From: Protula sp. h YS-2021 | Taxonomy: Eukaryota; Annelida; Polychaeta; Sabellida; Serpulidae | NCBI GenBank assembly: GCA_949752745.1 | Contig: OX457024.1 | Location: 54,438,510 to 54,502,509 of the forward strand | Reading direction: 5' to 3' | Length of the DNA stretch: 64,000 bases | In this document: positions 1 to 12,423 of the stretch, piece after piece | Numbering within the stretch: position 1 is the stretch's first letter | How the letters are laid out: every line of letters starts with the position of its first letter | The notes under the pieces: model-generated | What the model saw: only the letters and a program-made list of their open reading frames with translations | The model's database searches: none | Told to the model about the DNA's origin: nothing | Translations under genes and position numbers: made by a program

Positions 1-584
1 ACTCGCTTTATATATAACTATTAAGCGTATATATTTAGTCAATTCGCGTATTGGCTGACGCAAGCAGACAGCTCACAAATTGCCCAAACATTTCAGTAAA
101 TTTATGGATTGACTGAATTCAAGTTTTTACTGCGATATATATATGCATGTAAGGTTTTATTTTGGGGGATATATGCATTACATCGCACTTTTTTGCATTA
201 AACCGCATACTCCAGGTCAAGGCCCACTGTTCCAATACTATCAAGTCCTTGTTGTTCTTATTTCGAATTTGCCTATATATTAAGCAGTCTTCTGGATATA
301 AGCAAACCTGGGATAACACGCTTTCCGGTAAGTCATTTACAAGACGGAGGAATAGACGTGGTTCAAGCTTCCAAGACTGAGCCTAAAATTTCTCATTAGA
401 TCATGGATGGTTGTAGAAAGTTGGGTTTCGCAACAGTATTTCGACCGAAAGCCGTGGTTAAGTGGCGTTAATAATTATTTTTATCGAACTGATTTAGCAT
501 GTTCTTGCAGATATATAATACGCACAAAAAGTTTGCTTGTGACGGATGTTAAAGAGGTTGGTTTGTAGTTTTCGGGAATGCGCT
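1..584. other. Unassigned AT-rich sequence
   Basis: No coding region, RNA gene or repeat could be supported here. It lies left of the ~1.99 kb tandem array and shows no evident similarity to the array unit until about 585. Short open frames lack recognisable motifs. Confidence 0.4.
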
Positions 585-1554
585 TGTCTCGTGTCCGTTA
601 CGTGAGTAATTTCTCAGCGTTATTCAAAGACCAACGAGTCTTCTCTCGCGCCAATGCACGGAAGGTGTTACAACAGGGCATCTACTTGTTAGCCATTTCG
701 TCGCTGCTCGTGAGTTAAAATTTGTTTTAATACTTGCTTTTTCCACCACTGTATATAGATTGTTGAAAAATAAATGCCAGTCTGTGAGATAGGGAGGAGT
801 TCTTGAGTACTGCATTAGGTATTATTTCGAGATGATTAAATGGCATGTCGGTTTAGTGGTGTACAAAAGTATTGTGCCCGAAAAATTCTTTGCCAAAAAA
901 TTCAAAATCAAGACAAAGTCATAAGTTTGGTATATAAATACAAACCTACCTTGGGAAACACAGACGAATAAAATGCGTAAATATCACATGGAAAATTCCA
1001 AGGTGGGTTTGCCCAGGAAAACCAATGCATATTACACGTCGGCGGGAGAAGTTCTCCACGCATAATATACGCATGTGTGCTATGGATGATACGCGTGAAT
1101 ATATGCGATGCACATTTGGTCTCCCTATTTACTATATAATTTTGGTTTCTGTCTGTGTTATCTTTGGTGTCTTTTAAGATATACAAAAGGTCTCCATATG
1201 TTGGCATAATCTGTGTATAATCTTTCAAACTCGTAATATATTATTATATACATTAATTTATATACATACCCAGTCACGAGGTGCATTATTTACTGGCAGA
1301 ATATTAGGTATGGATCTTAATGGCATGAGGTATTTACCACAGGTCATATGAATATGGTATGACTTATATGATTGCATTGAAAAATATCAAGTATTCAAAT
1401 AAACACACAAAAAATGTTAAATTTTCAACGTGGATAGGGGGACAGTACAAGGCATTTACAACAGAAAGGTCCTGGCTGCAACCGCGTGCTTGTCCAAATT
1501 ACCCTCGCACCGCAGGAATCTGTACTAAATTTAGGATCAAGTGCATCAGGAGTC

Positions 1555-1801
1555 ATCCATTTAGTACGTATGCACGGAGGAGGAGGGGTTCTGAACTAAA
1601 GCGGACGCACTGCATACAAGGGGAAGGGGATGCAAGCTACTGCGTACGTACACAATTTTCACCATGTACCAATATGTAGCATTTTATTAAGCGTACGTGA
1701 GTACAGTGGGAAGGGATCTATGCCAAAGTGTACGCACTGAGAACTGAGGGAAGGGTGGGGGGCAAAAATTGGCAAATTTTTCGCGTACGTACTAAATGGA
1801 T
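1555..1801. mobile_element. Small TIR element (MITE-like), unit 1
   Basis: About 247 bp bounded by 19 bp inverted termini, ATCCATTTAGTACGTATGC on the left and GCGTACGTACTAAATGGAT on the right (18 of 19 paired). The interior has several GCGTACGTAC-like words and G-rich and C-rich tracts but no coding potential. It sits inside the Tc1-type transposase fossil, just after the part that follows the second catalytic aspartate. It must therefore have entered the transposon before the 2 kb unit was amplified. Confidence 0.65.
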
Positions 1802-1960
1802 GGCCCCTAAAGCATATTGATTCACGAAACCAGCTCTATGCGAGCGGGTGTTGTCGTCAACCAGAACAAAATCCTGACCAATCGCACCAGCATATGGAAG
1901 CACATGGGGTATAACAATAGTCCCTCGCTTCTGCGCTACGTAAACTCTATCCATTCTGCT
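1802..1960 (-). pseudogene. Tc1/mariner transposase fossil, unit 1
   Basis: Minus-strand reading gives a DRVYVAQKRG-like segment joined directly to VIPHVLPYAGAIGQDF and then VLVDDNT, the neighbourhood of the second catalytic aspartate of Tc1-family DDE transposases. The block between the two segments, seen in part in unit 3, is missing. The inverted-repeat element at 1555-1801 cuts the 3' side. It is a broken transposase and cannot be functional. Confidence 0.75.
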
Positions 1961-3543
1961 AGAAAATCTTTGTGAACTAAAATGACCAGTGGAGCATTAT
2001 TTTTGTGGATACTTTATATACACACAGCGTTTCAAGAAATGGGCAAGTAAACCAAAGTATGTGCTCGAAAAATTTTTTACCAAATATTCAAAATCAAGAT
2101 AAAGTCTAAATTTGCTTTTATATTTATAACGATATTTTACTAAAAATTCAACACTCAACATTCAATATGGCGTCGCTAAAGAATTGGTAACATCCAGGCA
2201 TTAAAATCCCAAATATAATAAAAGCAATGTCATTGTAAGCATCTGGCATGAAGTATTACTATTTTGTAGTTCCATGAGAAGTTGGACGAAATGGTGTTTC
2301 GGACTCGTGCTCAGCGTATGCTGCGTTTTTTATTTTTTACGAAGTACTTGTGCTTTTCTTCAAATAGACAACTTTTATATTGCGTTTTAGACCTATAAAT
2401 TAAGCTGAGATGAGAAAGCTGCCAATCAGAGGTCTCTGTTTATTCTTCATACATAAAAAATATGTATATACATTTATAAGAGATATTGAAGAGCATTCAA
2501 TTTTTGAAAGGGCAATTTGCATTTTACTTTTTTGTACTCTACCTATTTCTAACTTTTCAAGAGAACTCCGTGTTGCGTCTCCGTTACGTCAGTAATTTCT
2601 CAGCGTTATTCAAAGATCAACGAGTCTTCTCTCGCGCCAATGCACGGAAGCAAGGTATCACAACCGGGCATCTACTTGTTAGCCATTTCGTCGCTGCTCG
2701 TGAGTTAAAATATGTGTGAATACTTGTTTTTACCACTATATATAGATTGTTGAAAAATAAATGCCAGTCTGTGAGATAGGGAGAAGTTCTTGAGTACTGC
2801 ATTAGGTATTACTTCGAGATGATTAAATGGCATGTCGGTTTAGTGGTGTACAAAAGTATTGTGCCCGAAAAATTCTTTGCCAAAAAATTCAAAATCAAGA
2901 CAAAGTCATAAGTTTGGTATATAAATACAAACCCACCTTGGGAAACACAGACGAATAAAATGCGTAAATATCACATGGAAAATTCCAAGGTGGGTTTGCC
3001 CAGGAAAACCAATGCATATTACACGTCGGCGGGAGAAGTTCTCCACGTATAATATACGCATGTGTGCTATGGGTGATACGAGTGAATATATGCGATGCAC
3101 ATTTGGTCTCCCTATTTACTATATAATTTTGGTTTCTGTCTGTGTTATCTTTGGTGTCTTTTAAGATATACAAAAGGTCTCCATATGTTGGCATAATCTG
3201 TGTATAATCTTTCAAACTCGTAATATATTATTATATACATTAATTTATATACATACCCAGTCACGAGGTGCATTATTTACTGGCAGAATATTAGGTATGG
3301 ATCTTAATGGCATGAGGTATTTACCACAGGTCATATGAATATGGTATGACTTATATGATTGCATTGAAAAATATCAAGTATTCAAATAAAACACACAAAA
3401 AAATGTTAAATTTTCAACGTGGATAGGGGGACAGCACAAGGCATTTACAACAGAAAGGTCCTGGCTGCAACCGCGTGCTTGTCCAAATTACCCTCGCACC
3501 GCAGGAATCTGTACTAAATTTAGGATCAAGTGCATCAGGAGTC

Positions 3544-3791
3544 ATCCATTTAGTACGTATGCACGGAGGAGGAGGGGTTTCTGAACTAAAGCGGACGCAC
3601 TGCATACAAGGGGAAGGGGGTGCAAGCTACTGCGTACGTACACAATTTTCACCATGTACCAATATGTAGCATTTTATTAAGCGTACGTGAGTACAGTGGG
3701 AAGGGATCCATGCCAAAGTGTACGCACTGAGAACTGAGGGAAGGGTGGGGGGCAAACATTGGCAAATTTTTCGCGTACGTACTAAATGGAT
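3544..3791. mobile_element. Small TIR element (MITE-like), unit 2
   Basis: Second copy of the GTACGTA-ended element, carried along by the 2 kb tandem duplication. The inverted termini and the position inside the transposase fossil match unit 1. Confidence 0.65.
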
Positions 3792-3950
3792 GGCCCCTAA
3801 AGCATATTGATTCACGAAACCAGCTCTATGCGGGCGGGTATTGTCGTCAACCAGAACAAAATCCTGACCAATCGCACCAGCATATGGAAGCACATGGGGT
3901 ATAAAATAGTCCCTCGCTTCTGCGCTACGTAAACTCTATCCATTCTGATA
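3792..3950 (-). pseudogene. Tc1/mariner transposase fossil, unit 2
   Basis: Same fragment as in unit 1: segments around the second catalytic Asp (VLVDDNTRPHRA) on the minus strand, with the same internal deletion and the same element insertion downstream. It differs from unit 1 by scattered substitutions and a small indel near 3904. Confidence 0.75.
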
Positions 3951-5533
3951 GAAAATCTTTGTGAACTAAAATGACCAGTGGAGCATTATTTTTGTGGATA
4001 CTTCATATACACACAGAGTTTCAAGAAATTGGCAAGTAAACAAAAGTATGTGCTCGAAAATTTTTTTACCAAATATTCAAAATCAAGATAAAGTCTAAAT
4101 TTGCTTTTATATTTATAACGATATTTTACTAAAAATTCAACACTCAACATTCAATATGGCGTCGCTAAAGAATTGGTAACATCCAGGCATTAAAATCCCA
4201 AATATAATAAAAGCAATGTCATTGTAAGCATCTGGCATGAAGTATTACTATTTTGTAGTTCCATGAGAAGTTGGACGAAATGGTGTTTCGGACTCGTGCT
4301 CAGCGTATGCTGCGTTTTTTATTTTTTACGAAGTACTTGTGCTTTTATCTTCAAATAGACAACTTTTATATTGCGTTTTAGACCTATAAATTAAGCTGAG
4401 ATGAGAAAGCTGCCAATCAGAGGTCTCTGTTTATTCTTCATACATAAAAAATATGTATATACATTTATAAGAGATATTGAAGAGCATTCAATTTTTGAAA
4501 GGGCAATTTGCATTTTACTTTTTTGTACTCTACCTATTTCTAACTTTTCAAGAGAACTCCGTGTTGCGTCTCCGTTACGTCAGTAATTTCTCAGCGTTAT
4601 TCAAAGATCAACGAGTCTTCTCTCGCGCCAATGCACGGAAGCAAGGTATCACAACCGGGCATCTACTTGTTAGCCATTTCGTCGCTGCTCGTGAGTTAAA
4701 ATATGTGTGAATACTTGTTTTTACCACTATATATAGATTGTTGAAAAATAAATGCCAGTCTGTGAGATAGGGAGGAGTTCTTGAGTACTGCATTAGGTAT
4801 TATTTCGAGATGATTAAATGGCATGTCGGTTTAGTGGTGTACAAAAGTATTGTGCCCGAAAAATTCTTTGCCAAAAAATTCAAAATCAAGACAAAGTCAT
4901 AAGTTTGGTATATAAATACAAACCCACCTTGGGAAACACAGACGAATAAAATGCGTAAATATCACATGGAAAATTCCAAGGTGGGTTTGCCCAGGAAAAC
5001 CAATGCATATTACACGTCGGCGGGAGAAGTTCTCCACGTATAATATACGCATGTGTGCTATGGGTGATACGAGTGAATATATGCGATGCACATTTGGTCT
5101 CCCTATTTACTATATAATTTTGGTTTCTGTCTGTGTTATCTTTGGTGTCTTTTAAGATATACAAAAGGTCTCCATATGTTGGCATAATCTGTGTATAATC
5201 TTTCAAACTCGTAATATATTATTATATACATTAATTTATATACATACCCAGTCACGAGGTGCATTATTTACTGGCAGAATATTAGGTATGGATCTTAATG
5301 GCATGAGGTATTTACCACAGGTCATATGAATATGGTATGACTTATATGATTGTATTGAAAAATATCAAGTATTCAAATAAAACACACAAAAAATGTTAAA
5401 TTTTCAACGTGGATAGGGGGACAGTACAAGGCATTTACAACAGAAAGGTCCTGGCTGCAACCGCGTGCTTGTCCAAATTACCCTCGCACCGCAGGAATCT
5501 GTACTAAATTTAGGATCAAGTGCATCAGGAGTC

Positions 5534-5780
5534 ATCCATTTAGTACGTATGCACGGAGGAGGAGGGGTTCTGAACTAAAGCGGACGCACTGCATACAAGG
5601 GGAAGGGGGTGCAAGCTACTGCGTACGTACACAATTTTCACCATGTACCAATATGTAGCATTTTATTAAGCGTATGTGAGAACAGTGGGAAGGGATCTAT
5701 GCCAAAGTGTACGCACTGAGAACTGAGGGAAGGTCGGGAGGCAAAAATTGGCAAATTTTTCGCGTACGTACTAAATGGAT
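5534..5780. mobile_element. Small TIR element (MITE-like), unit 3
   Basis: Third copy of the element with ATCCATTTAGTACGTA-type inverted ends, inside the transposase fossil of the third ~2 kb unit. Confidence 0.65.
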
Positions 5781-6262
5781 GGCCCCTAAAGCATATTGAT
5801 TCACGAAACCAGCTCTATGCGGGCGGGTGTTGTCGTCAACCAGAACAAAATCCTGACCAATCGCACCAGCATATGGAAACACATGGGGTATAACAATGTT
5901 CTCAAAATAATATTGGCCTGTTGAAGTACCATTGGCTATTACCATATTACCAGTGCTGCCATCAAATGAGATTCCCAACAATAGTAAAGAAGATCTATCG
6001 CGGAATAGCTAAGTCCGAATATCGTCAAAAATCGTGATTGTTTACTAAGTCCTATGAGCACATTTTTGGCCGTGCGATAAAACCACTACCCAGGTGCACA
6101 ACATCAATATAAATTCTTTTAATCTGCAAAGTATCATTCGATTTCCACCAGTAGCTTAGAAGATCTACTGCTGAATAGAAAGAATATCAATTTGTTAACA
6201 GAAGGACGGACCCTGACCCAATAGTCCCTCGCTTCTGCGCTACGTAAACTCTATCCATTCTG
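5781..6262 (-). pseudogene. Tc1/mariner transposase fossil with extra middle part, unit 3
   Basis: Longest of the three transposase fossils. On the minus strand a GISFDGSTGNMVIANGTSTG segment precedes YYFENIVIPHVFPYAGAIG and VLVDDNTRPHRA. This is the normal order of Tc1-family transposases (the G-I-S-F-D-G motif lies upstream of the second catalytic Asp). Units 1 and 2 lack this part. Between it and the DRVYVAQKRG segment is about 200 bp with stop codons that does not look like transposase, so this copy is also dead. It shows that units 1 and 2 are derived deletion forms or that unit 3 was converted by another copy. Confidence 0.75.
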
Positions 6263-7145
6263 CTAGAAAATCTTTGTGAACTAAAATGACCAGTGGAGCA
6301 TTATTTTTGTGGATACTTCATATACACACAGAGTTTCAAGAAATGGACAAGTAAACAAAAGTATGTGCTCGAAAAATTATGTACCAAAAAATTCAAAATC
6401 AAGATAAAGTCTAAATTTGCTTTTATATTTATAACGATATTTTACTAAAAATTCAACACTCAACATTCAATATGGCGTCGCTAAAGAATTGCTAACATCC
6501 AGACATTAAAATCCAAAATATAATAAAAGCAATGTCATTGTAAGCATCTGGTATGGAGCATTAATATTTTGTAGTTCCAGGCGAAGTTGGACGAAATGGC
6601 GTTTCGGACTCGTGCTCAGCCTATGGTGCGTTTTTTATTTTTTACGAAGTACTTGTGCTTTTATCTTCAAATAGAAAACTTTTATACTGCGTTTTTGGAC
6701 CTATAAATTAAGCTAAGATGAGAAAGCTGCCAATCACAGGTCTCCTTTTATTCTTCGTACATATAAAATATGTATATACATTTATAAGAGATATTGAAGA
6801 GCTTTCAATTTTTGAAAGGGCAATTTGCATCTTACTTTTATTGTACTCTACCTATTTCTAACTTTTCAAGAGAACTCTGTGTTGTGTGTCCGTTACGTCA
6901 GTAATTTCTCAGCGTTGTTCAAAGATCAACGAGTCTTCTCTCACGCCAATGCACGGAAGCAAGGTATCACAACCTTGCATCTACTTGTTAGCCAGTTCAC
7001 AAAAGGTCTCCCTTTGTTGGCATAATCTGTGTATAATCTTTCAAACTCGTAATATATTATTATAAACATTAATTTATATACACACCAAGACATGAGCTGC
7101 ATTATTTACTGGCAGAATATTAGGTATGGATCTTAATGGCATGAT

Positions 7146-7786
7146 TTTGATTTAAATTAAAAGGCACTGCACAATATCAATCGTCATGCAGGGGAATAAT
7201 AGTAAATTTTTACAAAGGAAGAAAAATGGAAAGAAATACATTGTTTTTGTGAAATGAAATAAACCTTTTTAAAGAGCATAAGAATTGTCAATGAGAGCAA
7301 ATTGAGAAACTAGTTATAGTACACGTGTTGCTTTGTGCGATGACAAAATGTAAGACATTCTAAATTGTGATGTATTTATATCAGGAAAAAGTGTTTCTTT
7401 TTCTTTTGCAATACCGTGGGGAATACCTCCATAGTCGCCAATATCGCTACAGAGAACGGCAATACGTAATGGACGGAAAGTCTTGGTCCTATATACATAT
7501 TTGGCGGGGAGAGACGATAGCTCGTTTTTACATACCACTAATTGAGTTGTTTCATTAGGTTAGCTCTTATGACTACCAGTACCCATGTTGATTTTGTCCA
7601 CTACCGACATATATTAGCATAAGTAGCATAAGAACAAAAATGGATTTCAGAAATTTTGCAATCTTTGTGGAATTGGATTGGATTCTTGCTCGGTTGCCGA
7701 AATACGCCAATAAGTTTGTCAACAGGCTCTAAGCACTATTTTTAAGGAATAATGAAACATTTTAACTATTAAATTGTGGAACTGTC
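7146..7786. other. No recognisable feature
   Basis: AT-rich unique sequence. The open frames near 7314-7558 on both strands lie over each other and show no family motif or codon pattern that supports a gene. Confidence 0.3.
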
Positions 7787-8273
7787 ACAGGGTACGGGCG
7801 GATATATTTCACTTCTGTACCGTCTGTAATCGCTTCAAATGCATACTGTTTCCGTACTTTATGTCCAAAACCTTGACCTTAAATGAGAAGCGAGGTAATT
7901 CCAGAGTATTTAACGCAGGTCAATGCTGAAAATTGCTCAACTGAAAGGAAAGAATGTTTTTCTAGGATGCGCTGCCGTGGAGAAGTCACTTATGTGAAGA
8001 AATCGTTTTTTAACAATTAATAACCTGTTCTGAATTGAATTAATTGATGCAATTGTTGTGATCGGACAAAAATCAGTGTGACGTTTATCTGGTCACGTCA
8101 TCGCTAAAACGTAGACGACGTCACGGTATCTCGTGAGCCGTGGATCGAAGGAGAATAAAAGAAGAGATACGGTACCTAGACGGATAATATCTACCATTTA
8201 GGAGATATTTGTGTTTTGTCCGCAATTGTCCGTCCCTGCCTCACCCAGAAAAGGAACATAATCATTTCTGTCA
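7787..8273. repeat. Possible solo LTR
   Basis: About 487 bp beginning TGTCACAGGG and ending TTTCTGTCACA, that is with TG...CA ends, and with a TATA-like AATAAAAG near 8153. The next bases, ATTTG, resemble the spacer before a primer binding site. No flanking target duplication is visible (GGAAC before, ATTTG after) and no internal retrotransposon sequence follows. The call is tentative. Confidence 0.25.
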
Positions 8274-8381
8274 CAATTTGCTTCGAAAATGGTCCTCTAA
8301 GTTGTGTGCACGCCACTTAACTTATTACATAAAAACTTGTGGTTTGACGGGTCGAAAGTTCTTGAGTTGATGCGGTGAAAG

Positions 8382-8581
8382 CCGGTGTGATATGAAATAC
8401 TGACCCCCCCCCCCCCACCAATGAGTGATTCCCCGGTCATAATTGCATATAAAATTCTGACCTCCCGATCAGTGTTTCATTATGAAACTCTGACCCCCTT
8501 ATGACATATTGAACCCTTATGAAATATTGACCCAAATGATATGAAATTCGGACCGGAGATCAATATTTCATCTCACACCGG
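8382..8581. mobile_element. 200 bp inverted-repeat element (MITE-like)
   Basis: Ends are inverted copies: CCGGTGTGATATGAAATACT at the left and the complement of CCGGTGTGAGATGAAATATT at the right. The interior is built of degenerate copies of a TATGAAATANTGACCC word and includes a C run of about 14 near 8405. It has no coding potential, so it resembles a non-autonomous DNA element or an amplified inverted repeat. Confidence 0.55.
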
Positions 8582-9789
8582 TATGACCACAGAATGGGTA
8601 TGCCTCGGAATCCGAGACAGCTCTGGTAAATAGTATCGATTACTAAAATGCACACACCCGACAGAGTAACAAAACGTCCTTGTGGTGTATACTGACGGGG
8701 TACAGAATGTCATTGACTGATGTATGTGAGTGTGTGTGTTGCTTTTAAGTATTAACTAACGTTTCACCAGTGCTATAGGGGCACTAGGCAGTAAACGCCT
8801 TTGTCCTTGAGCAATTGAAAAGCTTAGTGCACGAAATTAATTCTGGTATCTTGGGCACCAGGGCTCCGGCAAATTACAATTAGGCTTAAATAATTCCCGT
8901 AAACAGATACAAGAACCCTGGAAAGGCCCTGTGCTGCAACAGCCCAAAAAGAACCTCGAGGTACTACGAGGTGCTACGACCCAGGAATTCATCCGATAGT
9001 GATGATGATGCTGGTTATCAGGCCCCTTTAATTTGATACGTGAAAAGGCGTAAGAGAGCCAATGGCGACTCTGATTCAGACTCAGACTGGAGTTTCAGAC
9101 ACGCCCAAGAAAGATTCCTCAGCAAAATCACACCGAAAAAGGACACGAGGCAGCCCGGATACTGATAGTATGAAAAATCGGAAATATCCTAGATTGTTCC
9201 CGTTTATCTCTTTAAACGATTTAAACATCATATTGTCCTTTGTTTTGTATATTGTATTTTACAAATAGGAGTAACGTTCCAGGACATATCCGTTTAAGCT
9301 TATAGGCGTTTGATTTACATAAGCAAAAATCCTGCAATTTTATCAAATGACAACTATGAATATGTTCATCATAGAGTCGAGCACCTGTAAAAACCATGTG
9401 CTTGTAGGTAAAATCCAATAAAAACATATCATTCTGCAAAAATAATAGCAAATACACCTTTTCTTGTTAGCGATCCTTCTGCTTGATGATCATGACATTG
9501 GGATAGGAGCCAATCATGTAGTGAGCACGCAGGGAGGGGTGTCGGAGACGAAGCATATGCACTGCGTACAGGTGGGAAGAGGGGAGGTCAAGCCACCGTT
9601 AGCAGACCGTTCGAATCTCTTCTCGAGGCAGGTAAATTGTGCCAATATTTTCAAATGTCGAATTTTGATGGGCCAATTGGGTCAAGATTACTTTTACAGC
9701 AGTTTAGGGTTTTTAAAATCAACAACTTTTTCAGGTATGTTGTTTCATTTTTATGTGGTCAGACATTGTGTTTGATGTTTCCCTTTTAG
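8582..9789. other. Mostly unassigned; Ser/Asp-rich frame near 8990-9180
   Basis: No intact gene was found. Around 8990-9180 the plus strand has short frames rich in Ser and Asp (SSDSDDD and DSDSDSDW) that could be exon remnants upstream of the spliced domain at 9790. Around 9510-9600 is a degenerate piece resembling the small TIR element in the 2 kb array (GCACTGCGTACAGGTGGGAAG). Confidence 0.3.
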
Positions 9790-10272
9790 GTACTGGATCT
9801 GCTGCCAAGTGGACTGCAGAAGATACTCTTGCAGTGAAGACACACTTTTCTGCATTTTTGCAGGAACCAAAAAGGTCTTATCCTGGTATGTATCTCACTC
9901 CTGTCATTGAACCAAATAGAATTGTAGATATAAAAAATCATAAATAGTTTGAAGCTTGAAGCATTATAGCTTGTAGTTTATAGGGTATAGGAAAGTTGAC
10001 CTGCCCGGTTTACTTAATCTAAAACACTGAGATACACATCTGCCCATTACGGTGTCAATTGGTTAAATTTGAAGTGCCTATTCTATTCCTTTAAGGCAAG
10101 GAGAAGATTATGGAATTCCTCGGCATAAAATCCATAAAGAATATCGAACACTTACCCCGAGATGAACAGTACAAAAAGATATGAGCGAAAGTAATCAACG
10201 AAAGAAAGACAGTGCACAACAACATCAAAATCTTAAGGTACAGTTACCAAAGAAACAGCAGGTTAACCTAGA
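9790..10272 (+). pseudogene. Two-exon decayed coding domain of unknown function
   Basis: Exon 1 (9790-9885) follows a pyrimidine-rich CCCTTTTAG and ends at a GTATGT donor. Exon 2 begins at 10096 after TTTAAG. The two join in phase across the intron. Exon 1 reads AAKWTAEDTLAVKTHF and exon 2 KEKIMEFLGIKSIKNI then VINERKTVHNNIK. The W-x-x-E-x-x-x-A-V-x-x-H-F pattern followed by a basic 'IK..V.N' tail resembles a C-terminal domain common in repetitive, transposon-associated invertebrate proteins, but I cannot name the family with confidence. A TGA at about 10182 interrupts exon 2 where the pattern would lead one to expect Trp. The frame ends at TAG near 10270. It is probably a broken copy. Confidence 0.45.
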
Positions 10273-10774
10273 TGATAAAGTTGAAGCATGACAGAACACT
10301 TGTCTTAAAGTCAGTCTTTCACGTTTGGGAAATTTACCTGTGATATCCTCAGCGTTCTTGCCAGTGAAGTCTTGTTGGCTCTTGCGGCTTTGCAAGCGAA
10401 ACTATTGATTGCTGAATGATGTGTGTGTGTGAGACACAGAAAGTTTACATCAGAGCTGTTGTTTGCTGATGCATTTCTCATGTATGAATAGTCAAGGGGG
10501 TTCCTGTTCTTGGGGTGTGTCGGTTTGACGTTGATCTCTGTACGGTTGGGTTGGCAAAAAGTTTGGTTTTTTTTTGCTCCGACCTGACTAAGGTCACAGG
10601 GTGCATAATATTTTTGACTTGTCTGTCTACTTGTCTGCCAGGGTTTGCGTCACGGATGACACAGTTTCCAACGGGCGGATTCAATCAAACCTGGTATATG
10701 GCTGCTATGTAATATGTTCTATAGCTGATCATACTTTGGTGACATTGAGTGAGAGTCCACTGATACTTTGAAAT

Positions 10775-10777
<3 letters not shown>

Positions 10778-10842
<65 letters not shown>
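10778..10842. repeat. (TA)n microsatellite
   Basis: About 32 uninterrupted TA repeats immediately left of the inverted-repeat element at 10841-11541, which appears to have inserted into a longer TA tract. Confidence 0.95.
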
Positions 10843-11674
<832 letters not shown>

Positions 11675-11853
11675 TAGATGATGAGTTCTACTGAACAATG
11701 TTCTGAATGTTGCAGCATTTATACGCATTAGTCTGCTAAAGCACGTGATCCACTGACGTCATTTGCTTCTTCAACTCTTGTCAGTCTTTCAATGACAATA
11801 AAATTCCCTGCTTGCTAGGATATAACCACCCAGAAGCATGATCCGTGATATAT

Positions 11854-12161
11854 TCACGAATGTTGACAATCACTTGCTTTTGATATTTCACCATTCAATA
11901 TAATTTTCTCCAAAATGGGTATCACAATCGATAAATCATCTAAACTCATCTTCTTCATAGGCTTTGCAGTAGCAGCTTTATGCTTAGGTTTTACAATAGT
12001 GACAACAGTAACTTCCGGTTAAATTCTGGTTTTGCAATGGCGGCAGCAGTGTCAAGGCTTACAACAGCTTTCAAATTTGTAGCATCGGCTTTAAGCTTAG
12101 GTTCTCGCTCTGCTTTAGGCTCTGCCTTAAGTTCCAGTTTTCGCTTTTTACTCGGTGACAT
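11854..12161 (-). pseudogene. Lysine/alanine-rich small protein relic downstream of PolB relic
   Basis: On the minus strand a frame opens with MSPSKKRKLELKAEPKAERE, rich in Lys, Glu and Ala. After a frame change near 12000 it continues as KPKHKAATAKPMKKM and ends in a more hydrophobic helix-like tail (SLDDLSIVIPILEKII) before a stop at 11854. It lies directly 3' of the polymerase relic on the same strand. Basic, low-complexity proteins next to a protein-primed PolB are reminiscent of nucleoprotein-like genes of Polinton/adintovirus elements, but no homology is recognised. The function is unknown. Confidence 0.35.
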
Positions 12162-12423
12162 GGTATCTGTAAGCAAGCACTCATCTCTTTTCATCTTTCT
12201 AAACTGTGGCTACGTTTGAAACTGTTGCTTTGGCTGTTTCAGTGGCAGTGGCTCCAACTCAGGCTTCGCCTCAAACTTTGTTGTAGGCATTGTTCCAGAT
12301 TTTTCGGTAGGTATTGCCTCAGATTTTTGCTATATGCATTGTCATAGATGTCAGTTGCTGTTCAGTCACTGCAGACATTTTTTAACATTTTGATGTAGAA
12401 TGAGTGCTATATCTGAGGGCGGG

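Larger units (their letters stand above)
585..7145. repeat. Tandem array of ~1.99 kb units
   Basis: Three long direct units plus a shortened fourth one. Matching landmarks recur at 908, 2895 and 4886 and at 2410 and 4401, giving periods of 1987-1991 bp. Units starting near 2580 and 4570 are almost identical to each other; the first unit is slightly more diverged. The third unit carries about 325 extra bp (about 5897-6221). The fourth is cut short: sequence matching the start of the unit stops near 6993 and resumes near 7000 with sequence homologous to about 1186-1326. Each unit contains a Tc1/mariner transposase fossil interrupted by a small inverted-repeat element. No unit holds an open frame that looks like a functional host gene. 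Large-unit arrays like this can arise by unequal exchange. Confidence 0.9.

Noticed and set aside
908..1228. 106-codon minus-strand frame repeated at 2895 and 4886
   Set aside because: Conserved only because the 2 kb unit is duplicated; the sequence is AT-rich with no motif, and the units are too similar to infer selection.
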